Part shown: piece after piece, positions 30,705 through 40,077 of the stretch
Layout of the letters: the number at the start of each line of letters is the position of its first letter
Numbering within the stretch: the first letter of the stretch is position 1
IMG/VR virus record: IMGVR_UViG_3300030090_000465
Location: 1-53,098 of that record
Source of the DNA: a virus
Strand: one strand, 5' to 3'
DNA length: 53,098 nucleotides
Notes under the pieces: model-generated
Told to the model about the DNA's origin: nothing
The model's database searches: none
Seen by the model: only the letters and a program-made list of their open reading frames with translations
Made by a program: the position numbers and the translations under genes

Positions 30705-31026
30705 TAGCTTTGTGGTGCATAAATGCGGTAGCCCCCATGTATGTACCGACAATGCCACACATAGAAAAATAAAACAGCCCCAACAAATCTGACAGAGCGT
30801 TTACTCTACTATCAGATATTAGGGGCGTAAATAAAACTACCGTAGTTACTACCATGATAATGATAGCTAACCAAGCCATCATCTTTTGAGCCTCAGACTT
30901 TTCTTCTCTTAGTTCTAAGTCTACCATTTCTTTAGCTCTATCTAGTTCCTCATCACTGATGATGCCATCATTGTTTAGATCAAACTTCTCGTACTTAGAC
31001 TGTAGCTCTAGTTTCTTTGGAGACAT
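30697..31026 (-). CDS. EF-hand membrane protein, 109 aa (possible holin-like)
   Basis: Residues 16-27 (DLNNDGIISDEE) are a full calcium-binding EF-hand loop, followed by a charged helix and two transmembrane segments (about 50-68 and 78-100). Last gene of the late arm, in the region of peptidase and lipoproteins. A small two-helix membrane protein there could be a holin or lysis regulator responding to calcium, but this is an inference. Shine-Dalgarno AAGGAG lies in the preceding gene. Confidence 0.75.
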   Translation of the reverse strand: MSPKKLELQSKYEKFDLNNDGIISDEELDRAKEMVDLELREEKSEAQKMMAWLAIIIMVVTTVVLFTPLISDSRVNALSDLLGLFYFSMCGIVGTYMGATAFMHHKATK

Positions 31027-31028
31027 TG

Positions 31029-31208
31029 TTAGTGCGTATTCTCCTTACCATCAAATATTTTATGAGGTTCTGACATAGCTATAAATTGAGCTTCAAATAT
31101 TTCTCTGTAAGTTTCAAAGTCTACTATGTTTAGTCCTCTAGCAGCGTGTGTTCTAGCATATATCTGGTATGCTGCTCCTAATTGATCTTCCGTGTACAGT
31201 GCTAACAT
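31029..31208 (-). CDS. Small helical protein, 59 aa
   Basis: ATG 31208 behind GGAGAATAAT, to TAA 31029. The product MLALYTEDQLGAAYQIYART... is soluble and helical. Shares the lysis-side late transcript; function not recognised. Confidence 0.7.
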   Translation of the reverse strand: MLALYTEDQLGAAYQIYARTHAARGLNIVDFETYREIFEAQFIAMSEPHKIFDGKENTH

Positions 31209-31209
31209 A

Positions 31210-31686
31210 TTATTCTCCTACTCCCATTACGATCTTAACTATAAATACTAGAAATCCTATTCCTATTACAACTACAGAACCTATTAGTAACATATCTAAA
31301 AGAAATTTTTTATGTTCTGCTTGTCTTCTAGCTACGACTAGTCTTCTTTGTCTTTCTTTTTGTCTAGCTCTCATCATGGATTTATAAACATCTCCTTGAC
31401 CAGAATAAACAAATAGTTCTCTTAATTGTTTCTCTAATTCTTTTGCTTTATGTTCCGCTAGTGCTACCTCAAGTGCATGGGCTTCTACAGACTGAGCATC
31501 AAACATTTTTTTCCCTATGGGAGTATGATCTGAATCTGCTTTGGCTTTATCTATTTTGTCTTTTGCATCAAAGAATTGTGCAAACTGAGATGATAACTCT
31601 TGGGTGTCCTTACCTAATGCAAGACCTTTTTTTATTACTGTAATTGCTTTTGAGGCAGCAGCAATGGCTACTGTTACTTCTATCAT
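31210..31686 (-). CDS. C-terminal membrane-anchored coiled protein, 158 aa
   Basis: A long charged, helical body (AKDKIDKAKADSDHTPIGKK; ALAEHKAKELEKQLREL) then a very basic stretch and one transmembrane segment near 130-152 (LLIGSVVVIGIGFLVFIVKI). The basic residues before the membrane helix suggest an N-in, tail-anchored arrangement. Might be part of lysis or virion entry; not a typical i-spanin, whose anchor is N-terminal. Confidence 0.7.
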   Translation of the reverse strand: MIEVTVAIAAASKAITVIKKGLALGKDTQELSSQFAQFFDAKDKIDKAKADSDHTPIGKKMFDAQSVEAHALEVALAEHKAKELEKQLRELFVYSGQGDVYKSMMRARQKERQRRLVVARRQAEHKKFLLDMLLIGSVVVIGIGFLVFIVKIVMGVGE

Positions 31687-31703
31687 TACTGCCCCCTTTA
31701 AAT

Positions 31704-31886
31704 TTAATATCTTCTAAATAAATCTTCAGCAGCACAGTGATCCATAGCTCTGCAAATCCTTACATTTTGCATATATAATTGTTGATCCATCCAATTCCAC
31801 TCAGGATAATCTGACATTTGCATACTGACTTCGCTTAAAGAACATCCTGTAAGTGATAGTAAAATTATTATTAATAGTCTTCTCAT
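31704..31886 (-). CDS. Small lipoprotein, 60 aa
   Basis: Signal MRRLLIIILLSLTGC with lipobox L-T-G-C15, so processed by signal peptidase II and attached to a membrane. The mature part is ~46 residues with Met/Trp-rich text and two further cysteines (ICRAMDHCAAED). Size and position near the M15 peptidase allow an outer-membrane spanin role, but no proline-rich stretch is seen. Overlaps its neighbour by 4 bases. Confidence 0.7.
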   Translation of the reverse strand: MRRLLIIILLSLTGCSLSEVSMQMSDYPEWNWMDQQLYMQNVRICRAMDHCAAEDLFRRY

Positions 31887-32086
31887 TGTCCTGCCATCAT
31901 CCTCCTATCGACATTACAATAACTAATGTTATCGCACCCACCTGAGTTTAAAATATTTTGATTGCTTGGAATATTACGCATAAAAATATCTTGGTTTCTG
32001 GCATCTTGCATGGCCCAATCTTGAGCAGACCTTTCCGGCAAACTACTGCAACCAGTTATAACTAAAGCAATAAGTAAGTATCTCAT
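31883..32086 (-). CDS. Small lipoprotein, 67 aa
   Basis: Signal MRYLLIALVITGC-SS, lipobox ITGC13. The mature part shares features with the next lipoprotein (W-x-M-Q-x-x; QDIFMRN versus QLYMQN; two C-terminal cysteines), so the two are probably diverged paralogues. The MRYLL start equals that of the adjacent cytochrome fusion. Could be spanin-like or assist the secreted oxidoreductase; unknown. Confidence 0.7.
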   Translation of the reverse strand: MRYLLIALVITGCSSLPERSAQDWAMQDARNQDIFMRNIPSNQNILNSGGCDNISYCNVDRRMMAGQ

Positions 32087-33366
32087 TGTGCTACTAATCT
32101 CCTGTTGTTTCTTTCGGTTAGCATTTCCTGATAACCTTCTTCATCAAGATGAGTTACTGCTATCCAAGCATGAGTCATTTCATCTCCTGTTCTACTGCCT
32201 CCATAAACCCACTGATCTGCATCAGGGTTGTTAGGATTATCGTCAGTGTTGTCATACCATTGTTTAAGAACTAATACTGCCCCTGTTGGAATCAAAGGTG
32301 CAAAGTCTGGATCATATATGTGACTGTGATGCCATGTTGCACTCCAGTTAGATACCTGACTAATTTGCTCAGTTATTCCAGTATCAGGGTAAAATATTTC
32401 AAAGCTTGCTGCGTTCATTCTTAGGTGTCCATGAGGTTGCCATGAATCAATGCGAACAGGGTGATCAAAGGAGTGGAATCCCTGAGTCATGTGATAACCA
32501 TGAGGAGGAATAACAATATCATCTTGATCGCTTATCCTGTAAAGCTTGAGGTCTTGAGCATATGTAAGTGCCTTAGATTCCTCTGGAGAGTATAGCCATA
32601 GTCCTATCTCTACAACATTATCTTCAATAATAGTTCCGGGTGCTATAGCTCCTAAACCACCGGGAAACATATGAATGTCCCAAGCTATCTCAGAGTTAGC
32701 AGGTATGGTACGACAGACACCTTCAGGTACTATCTCGCCCCATTTACCCATAGCATACTCTGTCAACATCCCGTATCTTTCACCATCAACATTAACGGAG
32801 CTATTGGCATGATGCACTACACTCTTAGCATCGCCTCTTGGCTTAACTTGGATAGCTTTAATACATCTATCCTCTGTCAACCCACTAGCTACATTGTGTT
32901 TGTGCCATAGGTCATTACCACTGGCAGGTATATCTATAGGAGTAGAAGGAATAACCATTGTAGGCTCTCCAAACTCTCCGTAGAAGTTCCACTGATCGGG
33001 GTCTGAAAGGGCCGGAGGTTGTACTACAACATCTGTATTTCCATACTCTGATCCGGTATCTACCCACTCTACTATCGTGGCTATATCGGCCTCTGAGAGC
33101 CTCCAATCACCATGTAATTCCTGTATTCCTATACCCTGATCATAGGCATATGGCGGCATCTCTCTGTTAGCAACTTTAAGTTGTATCAAAGGACTCCACG
33201 GTCTGACTTGATCATAGGTTTCGAACTGCATTGGGCCAATCCCACCATCACGGTGACACACAACACAATTATTATTTATTATTTCAGCTACATCATCTAC
33301 ATAAGTAGGTGCTCCATGAGCCATAGAGCTACACAACATAGCTCCAACTAGTAGTAAATATCTCAT
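32083..33366 (-). CDS. Secreted cytochrome c-copper type II monooxygenase fusion
   Basis: A 427-residue exported protein: signal peptide about 1-18 (MRYLLLVGAMLCSSMAHG), then a c-type cytochrome domain (~22-108) with heme motif C34-VV-C37-H38 and likely axial M70 in REMPPY. The following domain fits the copper type II ascorbate-dependent monooxygenase family (PHM/dopamine beta-hydroxylase). CuH ligands are H185-H186 and probably H232 (IHMFPGG); CuM ligands are H312-x-H314 (QPHGHLRM) and M397 (GDEMTHAWI). Such enzymes hydroxylate C-H bonds with O2, here perhaps fed by the heme. Substrate unknown. It sits between the M15 peptidase and lipoproteins with 1-4 base spacing, so is a late gene acting in the periplasm. 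Host maturation of heme and copper is needed. Confidence 0.85.
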   Translation of the reverse strand: MRYLLLVGAMLCSSMAHGAPTYVDDVAEIINNNCVVCHRDGGIGPMQFETYDQVRPWSPLIQLKVANREMPPYAYDQGIGIQELHGDWRLSEADIATIVEWVDTGSEYGNTDVVVQPPALSDPDQWNFYGEFGEPTMVIPSTPIDIPASGNDLWHKHNVASGLTEDRCIKAIQVKPRGDAKSVVHHANSSVNVDGERYGMLTEYAMGKWGEIVPEGVCRTIPANSEIAWDIHMFPGGLGAIAPGTIIEDNVVEIGLWLYSPEESKALTYAQDLKLYRISDQDDIVIPPHGYHMTQGFHSFDHPVRIDSWQPHGHLRMNAASFEIFYPDTGITEQISQVSNWSATWHHSHIYDPDFAPLIPTGAVLVLKQWYDNTDDNPNNPDADQWVYGGSRTGDEMTHAWIAVTHLDEEGYQEMLTERNNRRLVAQ

Positions 33367-33367
33367 A

Positions 33368-33736
33368 TCAATAACTCCATATCCACGGTCTAGGCCGTTT
33401 GGGTGAATTTTCTATGTCATCTAAATGTATAAATCTACTGCTGCCTTTTTGGTTAATACCAATACCTGTGAACTCTCCAGACTTCATAGCAGCTTCTATA
33501 AGATTATATGCTTTCTCTCCAGAGACTCCAATATCTATTGCGTGTCCTGTTGCGTGTGCGCCCGGAACTTTTTTACGAGCTTCTATAGGATGTTCTGGAC
33601 ATCTATAGCCACTATTAACAGGGAAAGGGAAACCTAGTTGCTCTCTAAGGACTTCTACTTTCTTCATAAAGTTTTCGTCTATGTTACTCTTACCACAGTG
33701 AGAGCATTTTAGTTCATCTTCTGTGAAGTATTTCAT
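33368..33736 (-). CDS. M15 family peptidase (endolysin candidate)
   Basis: A 122-residue zinc peptidase of the M15_3/D-Ala-D-Ala carboxypeptidase-like type. 'VNSGYRCPEHP' and 'GAHATGHAIDIG' give H61 and D68; 'RFIHLDD' gives the third ligand H104. A CxxC (CSHC, 11-14) precedes the domain. It would cleave peptidoglycan stem peptides for lysis or entry. No signal peptide, so export would need a holin. Confidence 0.85.
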   Translation of the reverse strand: MKYFTEDELKCSHCGKSNIDENFMKKVEVLREQLGFPFPVNSGYRCPEHPIEARKKVPGAHATGHAIDIGVSGEKAYNLIEAAMKSGEFTGIGINQKGSSRFIHLDDIENSPKRPRPWIWSY

Positions 33737-36700
33737 TGGTTGTTCCTTTCTTTAAATGCTTGTTCTGCCCTTCCTAAACGATCCATAGTTTTAGATATAA
33801 AATCTGGAGGAACATCTCCCATATTTGTTATAAGATCACGCCCCCTTTCTAAAGGAATATTATTTTGCATTTTATATTTAGTTCCTTTACCATCTTTAAA
33901 ATCAACTAAACTATTTACTATATTAGTATATTTAAATTCTTCTCTAGGAATACCTCTTCTTCTAGCATCTATGCCAAAGCTATTGTTCCATCTATCTCCA
34001 TGTTCTGTTCTTGGGTCTTGCCCCAAGTCTATTTGTTCTTTTGCTGAAAGAAGTTCTCTGCCTTGAACAAGAGGAGTAGTTAAATAAGCATTATCATATC
34101 CTAATAAAGCGTGTTGAATTGCATTGAAAGCTTCTTCATTTCCAGATATACCCATTGCAACATTATCTCTATTAAAGTTTCTAACTTCTTGTTCACTTAA
34201 AAATCTTGCAGGTACTTTGTATCCTCTTTCATCTTTAACAGGTATGGGATTACCTTCTTTATCTTTTGTCATTTCCCATTCAGCATATCTAAGTCTTTGA
34301 TCTTCTTTTAATAAACCTTTATCTACTAATTCATTATTTAAATTTACTGCTTCTATAAAAGTATTCATTTGTTTTTCAGGCCCACGCCCTATTAATTTTG
34401 CTAGTGCATTTTTTATACGTCCACCAACACTAAACATTTTTCTATCTTCTTCATCTATATAAGCTTCACCTGCTTGCTCGTTATATGGAAAACCTGTTAG
34501 CTTATCTATACGTTCATCAGGTTCTACAGGAGCTTGAGGTACGTTATATACTTCACCGCCTATAGCAAAAGAGCCTCTAGCTTCTCTTGCTTTTTCTTCA
34601 GCTTGTTGTTTTTCAATTAAATTTTGAGTTGCTCCAAAACCAGTTGGATTTTCAGTGGGTTCAAAATTTAAAGGTACAGTAAGATATTTTGTGGCTGTTC
34701 TTGTTAATTCATCTAATTTATCTTGTGCCTGTTCTTCAAGTATTTCATCTGCAAAAGGAGTGCCTCTATCAAAAGATTGTTTTATAAAATTTAATACATC
34801 AGTTGTATCTAAAAATCTACCATCTTCCATAGACATTAAAAGTGTGGTACTAGCTCCAGAATCTTTTAATACTTGATAGGCTGTTGTAGACCTTAGTTCT
34901 AAAGGAGAAAGTTCTTCTTCTCTACCCTCTCTACTTGCAGTAAAAGCTTGTCCATATGTACTGTCTTCATCTAGTAATGACTGAACAGCTTGATATGTAG
35001 AATATAAATCTTGGGCTGCTTTATATTGTAACTGTAGATTTGTATCTACTTGTTCAATAATATCATCTGCATTTTCTCTAAAATTTGGATAAGAGGGGTT
35101 AATAAAATTTGATCTAAGTTCTCTATACTCTCTATATTTAAAACGTAAAGCTTCTACAGGATCAACTTCTTGAAATCTTATACCTAATAAAGAAGCTACT
35201 AATTCTCCTTGCCATTCTGGTAATTTACCTGAGTATTCATTTACATTACCTGCTGCTATATTATATAAATCATAAGCATCTTCTATAGTTCCGGGCATAA
35301 AAGGAGTTAGTATACTTTCAACTATTGAAGCAACAGGATTTTCTCCTATACTAAACGCTCTTGAACCATCTGGTCTTACGCCATTATTAGTTACCGAATA
35401 TTTAGCATCTAAAAGACTTTTGGCAAGCATTGATTCAGAAACAAAAGGTTCTAAAAGACTACCAACAAAATTTATACCTGCATCTGTTAATACTTTATCT
35501 AATTCTTCGCCTTGTAACTTTCCTGTTCTAACATCTTCTAATGCTTCCATTAAAGGCGCACGAATAGTATTATAAGAATTATAGTTTGTAGTATCTTGTG
35601 TATAAAACTTATCTCCTACTCTAACAATATTTCTAGTTGCTCCTCCATTCCACGGAGTTTCTGTAACTTTGTGAATATTATCTTGTTGTTCATCAGATAA
35701 ACCATAAGTTAAAGCACTAGCCGTTGCTGCTCCTTGCCAAGAACCCATAGAAAGCATATAGCCTGATAGTCTTTGAAGACCCCTTTCTTTTAATACTGGA
35801 TTACCTGACGCAATTTCTTTACTAGCTTCTGTAATTATATTATAACTTGTTCTCCATATTTCAGCAGGAAAAGAAACAAAGTTACCCATTGGTAAAAATC
35901 TTAAAGTTTTAATACCTGCCGGAACTCTATCATAATTAGGAAAAGTATTTTTTACTTTTCTCGCAGCTTCTTGTTCTAAAACATCTAGTGGTTCATTTGG
36001 AAATGCTTTTTGTAAAGTTTCTAATTCTCTTTGAAAATTATTCATTTTAAAAAAATCATCAGTAGCCATATAAACTTCTGTAGCACCATCAATAGTTTTA
36101 TCTAGTACTTGACCACCATAAGGAATTTCTCTTAATTTACTAAACCAATTATCAGCAGTAGATTCCTCACCTACTCTTAATAAATCTTTAAATTCACTTA
36201 AACGAACATTAGTATTAATAACACCTAGTCTTTGATATTTTTCATATTGAGCATCTAAAGCTTCATCTCCAGACTTTAATATTTTATTCCAAAGAACAGC
36301 GTTATTATTAACACCACCTTGAAAGGGCCATACACCATTAGCTAATCCAAACTGCACTCCACCTGCTGCGTTTCTAGCCTGAGTAGCTATGCTTAAAACT
36401 GTTTTAGATTGTTGTGAAGTACCTTTTGCAGTTGCTAAGTTCTTAAAAAAACCACTATCTATAATGCCACCGGGATTCCAAGCATTATTATTTTGCAAAC
36501 TAGCTGCTACTTCTGGTGTTGTCCACTTTCCATTTAACGGAGAGTTTGTCATATTTATTTGTGTTGTAAAAACTTCTGTATCTCTAGCTATTCCATCATC
36601 AAAAATATATTTACCATTAGCTATTTCATTTAAATTACTATGGAATCTACCTACCTCATAAAACTTAGACATTTTTTCTACAGTCTTTACAATATTTAAA

Positions 36701-38679
36701 GCGGGGTCTTCTATCTCCCCTAATAACGCTCTTATTTCTGGCGGTATATCTTTTTTTGCTTTAAATATATATTTGTTTAATGTTCGGCTTTTATCTGTAT
36801 ATTCAAAAATATTATTATCTAACATTTCATTAATAGAATCAGATACTCTAGTAGTTAAAATATCATCTACATGACCAATAAGTTCATCAGGAGATAAATT
36901 AACTCCATGTTGTTTATATACTAAATTTTCTATTTCTAACATTTCTGAACGATCATTAAGAATTTGATTCTTTAAAAAATCTTCTGCATCAAGTCTTACA
37001 TCTATACTAGGGGTGTACCCCTTAGTTTCATAAGCATGATATGATCTTCTTAAATAAGCACCTATATTTTCATTAATAACTTCTTTTACACCATCATCTA
37101 CAAAATCAGTATGTAACATTTTTCTAGACATATCATCTATAAGTAATCTAGCTTCTATTACTTCTGGAGCTATATCTCTTGGTATAGAAAATTGATCTAC
37201 TAAATCTTGTACTACATCTTCATAATTATCATCATTTATAACTCTTGGCATTTTAAAATCAGATGTTAAAACTTTTTGTATTTGTTCAGGCAAAAAATTA
37301 TTTAAAGAATTTGAAGACATTAAATCTTCTAATTTCGATTGTAATCTTCCTGCTACATTTGTAGCATTTTGCATAGCTGCTCTTTGAGCAAAGACAGATT
37401 CATCTAATAAATTTTTACCTGATCTAGAAAGAAAACCATCTGAAGAAAAAAATAATCCTCCAAGTCTTTTAAAACCACCTGTAATACCTTTATTTTGATT
37501 TAATATTTTTTGTACACCTTCATCGGTTTCAGAAATATTTATTTTAGTAGTTCCTTGTTGTTTTGCTACTGCTGCTAGTTGCCTAGCTTCATCTAATTCA
37601 CTTACAACTATATTTACCCGTTGTTCATTAGTTAAATTTTCTGCCCGAGTATCGTACATCTCATAGCCTTTCTTTCTAAAAAAACTATTACCCATCAATT
37701 CAAATGCAACACCTAAACCAATAGTATCTATTTGTTGTTTTAATCTTGCTGTAGCTCTAGAATCATCAGGGTCAGTAGATAAAAACTCAATGGCTTGTTG
37801 CGCCCAATTTAAAGACTTACCACTTTCAGAATCAACAAATACTTCTTCTAATACTGTAGCTAAATTGCCATCTTCAGGATCAAACAAAGCATTTTCCAAT
37901 ACAAATGCTTTAGTAACTTCTCTAACTATAGGACTCTTTATATTTTTTATAGCATTAATTTTTCCTAATGCACCATAGCCACTTATCATTAAACCTAAGT
38001 CTGTTGCTAGTCCTGTAAAACCTTCTGCGGGTACTACTTTACCAGTATCAGGATCATATAAGTCTTCCATTTCTACATCAGGTAACCACCCAAAAGAAAA
38101 TCCTTTAGATGCAAGAGTAGTAGTTCTTCTAGCAGCTTCTCTTCTTCTTTGTTCTCTTTCTTCTGGTGTACGACCAAACCAATCTCCATCCCTATCTATA
38201 ATAGAAGCTACATCTACTAAAGCTTGTCCTGTATTAACTCCTGCTCTAGTTATTGATTTAGCTACTTCAGTATAAGTAGAAGTTTCTTTTTCTTCTGTTT
38301 CTTCGGCTTCTTCAACTTCAGGTAAATTTAAACCTGCGGCATACACATCAGAAGCTTCAGAAAGTCTTTCAGACCTTTGTTGATCTGCTAGTATTTTATT
38401 TTCTATATCTATTTCTTCTTGGCTTCTTCTATATCTTTGTGCTTGAGATTTGCTAGGTACTACTCCCGGCATAATACTATCAGGGGCATCACGTTGCGTA
38501 GGTCTAGTAATTATCGTAGTAGAAGAATCAAGATAGTTTCCTTGTTCTCTTTGAAGTGCAATAAAATCTTTTAACTCCTGTGTAAAAGTACCATCCTCAT
38601 TATAAGGAGTAATGTTTGCACTAGCCGGAACTTCGATGGGCCTATTATCATTACCTGTATAAATAAATCTTTCAGCCAT
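33733..38679 (-). CDS. Very large internal virion protein, 1648 aa
   Basis: Largest gene of the window. Charged N-terminal region, long alpha-helical body, no membrane signal. In T7-like phages proteins of this size and position (after the tail genes) are internal core/ejection proteins; I see no clear transglycosylase motif. Near residues 1440-1510, GG motifs (FAIGGEVYN, FSVGGRIKN) recur as in other virion proteins here. A C-terminal ~180-residue domain (ALLGYDNAYLTTPLVQGREL...) may be separate. Overlaps the peptidase gene by 4 bases. Confidence 0.75.
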   Translation of the reverse strand: MAERFIYTGNDNRPIEVPASANITPYNEDGTFTQELKDFIALQREQGNYLDSSTTIITRPTQRDAPDSIMPGVVPSKSQAQRYRRSQEEIDIENKILADQQRSERLSEASDVYAAGLNLPEVEEAEETEEKETSTYTEVAKSITRAGVNTGQALVDVASIIDRDGDWFGRTPEEREQRRREAARRTTTLASKGFSFGWLPDVEMEDLYDPDTGKVVPAEGFTGLATDLGLMISGYGALGKINAIKNIKSPIVREVTKAFVLENALFDPEDGNLATVLEEVFVDSESGKSLNWAQQAIEFLSTDPDDSRATARLKQQIDTIGLGVAFELMGNSFFRKKGYEMYDTRAENLTNEQRVNIVVSELDEARQLAAVAKQQGTTKINISETDEGVQKILNQNKGITGGFKRLGGLFFSSDGFLSRSGKNLLDESVFAQRAAMQNATNVAGRLQSKLEDLMSSNSLNNFLPEQIQKVLTSDFKMPRVINDDNYEDVVQDLVDQFSIPRDIAPEVIEARLLIDDMSRKMLHTDFVDDGVKEVINENIGAYLRRSYHAYETKGYTPSIDVRLDAEDFLKNQILNDRSEMLEIENLVYKQHGVNLSPDELIGHVDDILTTRVSDSINEMLDNNIFEYTDKSRTLNKYIFKAKKDIPPEIRALLGEIEDPALNIVKTVEKMSKFYEVGRFHSNLNEIANGKYIFDDGIARDTEVFTTQINMTNSPLNGKWTTPEVAASLQNNNAWNPGGIIDSGFFKNLATAKGTSQQSKTVLSIATQARNAAGGVQFGLANGVWPFQGGVNNNAVLWNKILKSGDEALDAQYEKYQRLGVINTNVRLSEFKDLLRVGEESTADNWFSKLREIPYGGQVLDKTIDGATEVYMATDDFFKMNNFQRELETLQKAFPNEPLDVLEQEAARKVKNTFPNYDRVPAGIKTLRFLPMGNFVSFPAEIWRTSYNIITEASKEIASGNPVLKERGLQRLSGYMLSMGSWQGAATASALTYGLSDEQQDNIHKVTETPWNGGATRNIVRVGDKFYTQDTTNYNSYNTIRAPLMEALEDVRTGKLQGEELDKVLTDAGINFVGSLLEPFVSESMLAKSLLDAKYSVTNNGVRPDGSRAFSIGENPVASIVESILTPFMPGTIEDAYDLYNIAAGNVNEYSGKLPEWQGELVASLLGIRFQEVDPVEALRFKYREYRELRSNFINPSYPNFRENADDIIEQVDTNLQLQYKAAQDLYSTYQAVQSLLDEDSTYGQAFTASREGREEELSPLELRSTTAYQVLKDSGASTTLLMSMEDGRFLDTTDVLNFIKQSFDRGTPFADEILEEQAQDKLDELTRTATKYLTVPLNFEPTENPTGFGATQNLIEKQQAEEKAREARGSFAIGGEVYNVPQAPVEPDERIDKLTGFPYNEQAGEAYIDEEDRKMFSVGGRIKNALAKLIGRGPEKQMNTFIEAVNLNNELVDKGLLKEDQRLRYAEWEMTKDKEGNPIPVKDERGYKVPARFLSEQEVRNFNRDNVAMGISGNEEAFNAIQHALLGYDNAYLTTPLVQGRELLSAKEQIDLGQDPRTEHGDRWNNSFGIDARRRGIPREEFKYTNIVNSLVDFKDGKGTKYKMQNNIPLERGRDLITNMGDVPPDFISKTMDRLGRAEQAFKERNNQ

Positions 38680-38680
38680 T

Positions 38681-40075
38681 TTAGATTCCTTGTCCCTGTG
38701 CTCTTATTAATTTGTTAGCTTCAAAAATACTATTTATTCTTACATTCATTTTTGATACTATGTCATCAAAGCGTTGTTTATAGTAATCAGGATTACTAGT
38801 TTTAAATTCAAGTATACTTGCTAACATTTCAGTAACTTCTGTATTTATTAAATCAAATTGAGCTTTAAGAGCAGCATCCATTGTTTCTGATCTTAAATTA
38901 CCGGGAACTGCCGACAGTTCAGAATAAATATCTGATACAATTTTTAAATTTTCAACTATGTCATCACCCGCTTCTATATCTATTAAAGAAAGCTTACCTT
39001 TTGACTCATCACTTACTCTTTCATTAAATTCTATTACAGCTTTAGGATTTAATTGAGCAACAGCCATCATATGAAAATTAGCTGCTGCATAAACTTCTCT
39101 AGCTATATCGTCTGCTGCTTTGTCTCTCATCTCTGGACTAGAATAATCGTTAAAATTTATTTTATCTTCATCTAATTCTTGAATAAATTTACGTTCAGGA
39201 TTGTTGAGAGCGTACCATTTTCTTTGTCCTTTAAGCATTAATCTACCATCTACAACTTGTGTTTGTATCTCTTCGTCTTCTATAGCCCATAATTGTTTTT
39301 TTTCTCCTGCTATGCCAAGATCATCTTTCATATCAGTAGCAAATTTAGCAAAGTCATAACTTTTCATAACATTTCTACTTTTGTTATAGTTTTTTTCAAA
39401 AAGATTTAAAGCATCAGCATTACGAGCAAAAGGAGAATTAGCTATTGATTGTATAGCTCTAGCATCCAATTCTTCTTGAGAAGTTCCTCTAACATAATTT
39501 ACACCTTTTTGAAATAAAGCCCCAAACAAATCATCAGACCTAGCTTTGCCTCTATTTAATTTTACTAAAGATGCGTATTCTTCTGGAGTTCCTATTTTTC
39601 TTACAAGAGCCATAGCTTCGTTATGTTTATCAGCATTTTCTTGCGCCCAATCATCTACTAATTTTGTAATTTGTTCTTTATAAGGCCCGTAGTCTCCAAC
39701 ATAAATATCCATACCTTCTGATCTTAAAGCTTCTGCTGCTCTCCTTTCTGCTTCTTCTCTATCAACATTAGCATAATATTGAAAAGCATCACCACCAAAC
39801 TCTTCATTTATTCTTTTATTTATTCCTAATCTAGTTTGTGCATTTTCTAAAGCTAGTGCATAGTCTTGATTTTCTTTTACCAAAGCTGAGTTATAATCAA
39901 ATTCTTCTATATTTGAAGTTGTAAGTGCTCTAGTACCTGCATCTATAATAGGCGGTATAAGAAGTTCAGCCCAAGCTTGTCTTTTTTGAAAAGATTCTTG
40001 ACGCTTTCTAAACTTATCATCCCTAGCTCTTTTTTGAGATAATAAGCTTGCTCCTAATTCTTTTGCTTTACTCAT
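38681..40075 (-). CDS. Internal virion-like protein, 464 aa
   Basis: Highly charged, almost entirely helical (KRARDDKFRKRQESFQKRQ; EEAERRAAEALRSEGMD). It lies one base before the 1648-aa gene and probably belongs to the same internal/ejection complex. Family not recognised. Confidence 0.65.
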   Translation of the reverse strand: MSKAKELGASLLSQKRARDDKFRKRQESFQKRQAWAELLIPPIIDAGTRALTTSNIEEFDYNSALVKENQDYALALENAQTRLGINKRINEEFGGDAFQYYANVDREEAERRAAEALRSEGMDIYVGDYGPYKEQITKLVDDWAQENADKHNEAMALVRKIGTPEEYASLVKLNRGKARSDDLFGALFQKGVNYVRGTSQEELDARAIQSIANSPFARNADALNLFEKNYNKSRNVMKSYDFAKFATDMKDDLGIAGEKKQLWAIEDEEIQTQVVDGRLMLKGQRKWYALNNPERKFIQELDEDKINFNDYSSPEMRDKAADDIAREVYAAANFHMMAVAQLNPKAVIEFNERVSDESKGKLSLIDIEAGDDIVENLKIVSDIYSELSAVPGNLRSETMDAALKAQFDLINTEVTEMLASILEFKTSNPDYYKQRFDDIVSKMNVRINSIFEANKLIRAQGQGI

Positions 40076-40077
40076 CT

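Noticed and set aside
31210-31686. Inner-membrane spanin
   Set aside because: Its membrane segment is at the C-terminus, whereas i-spanins have an N-terminal anchor.
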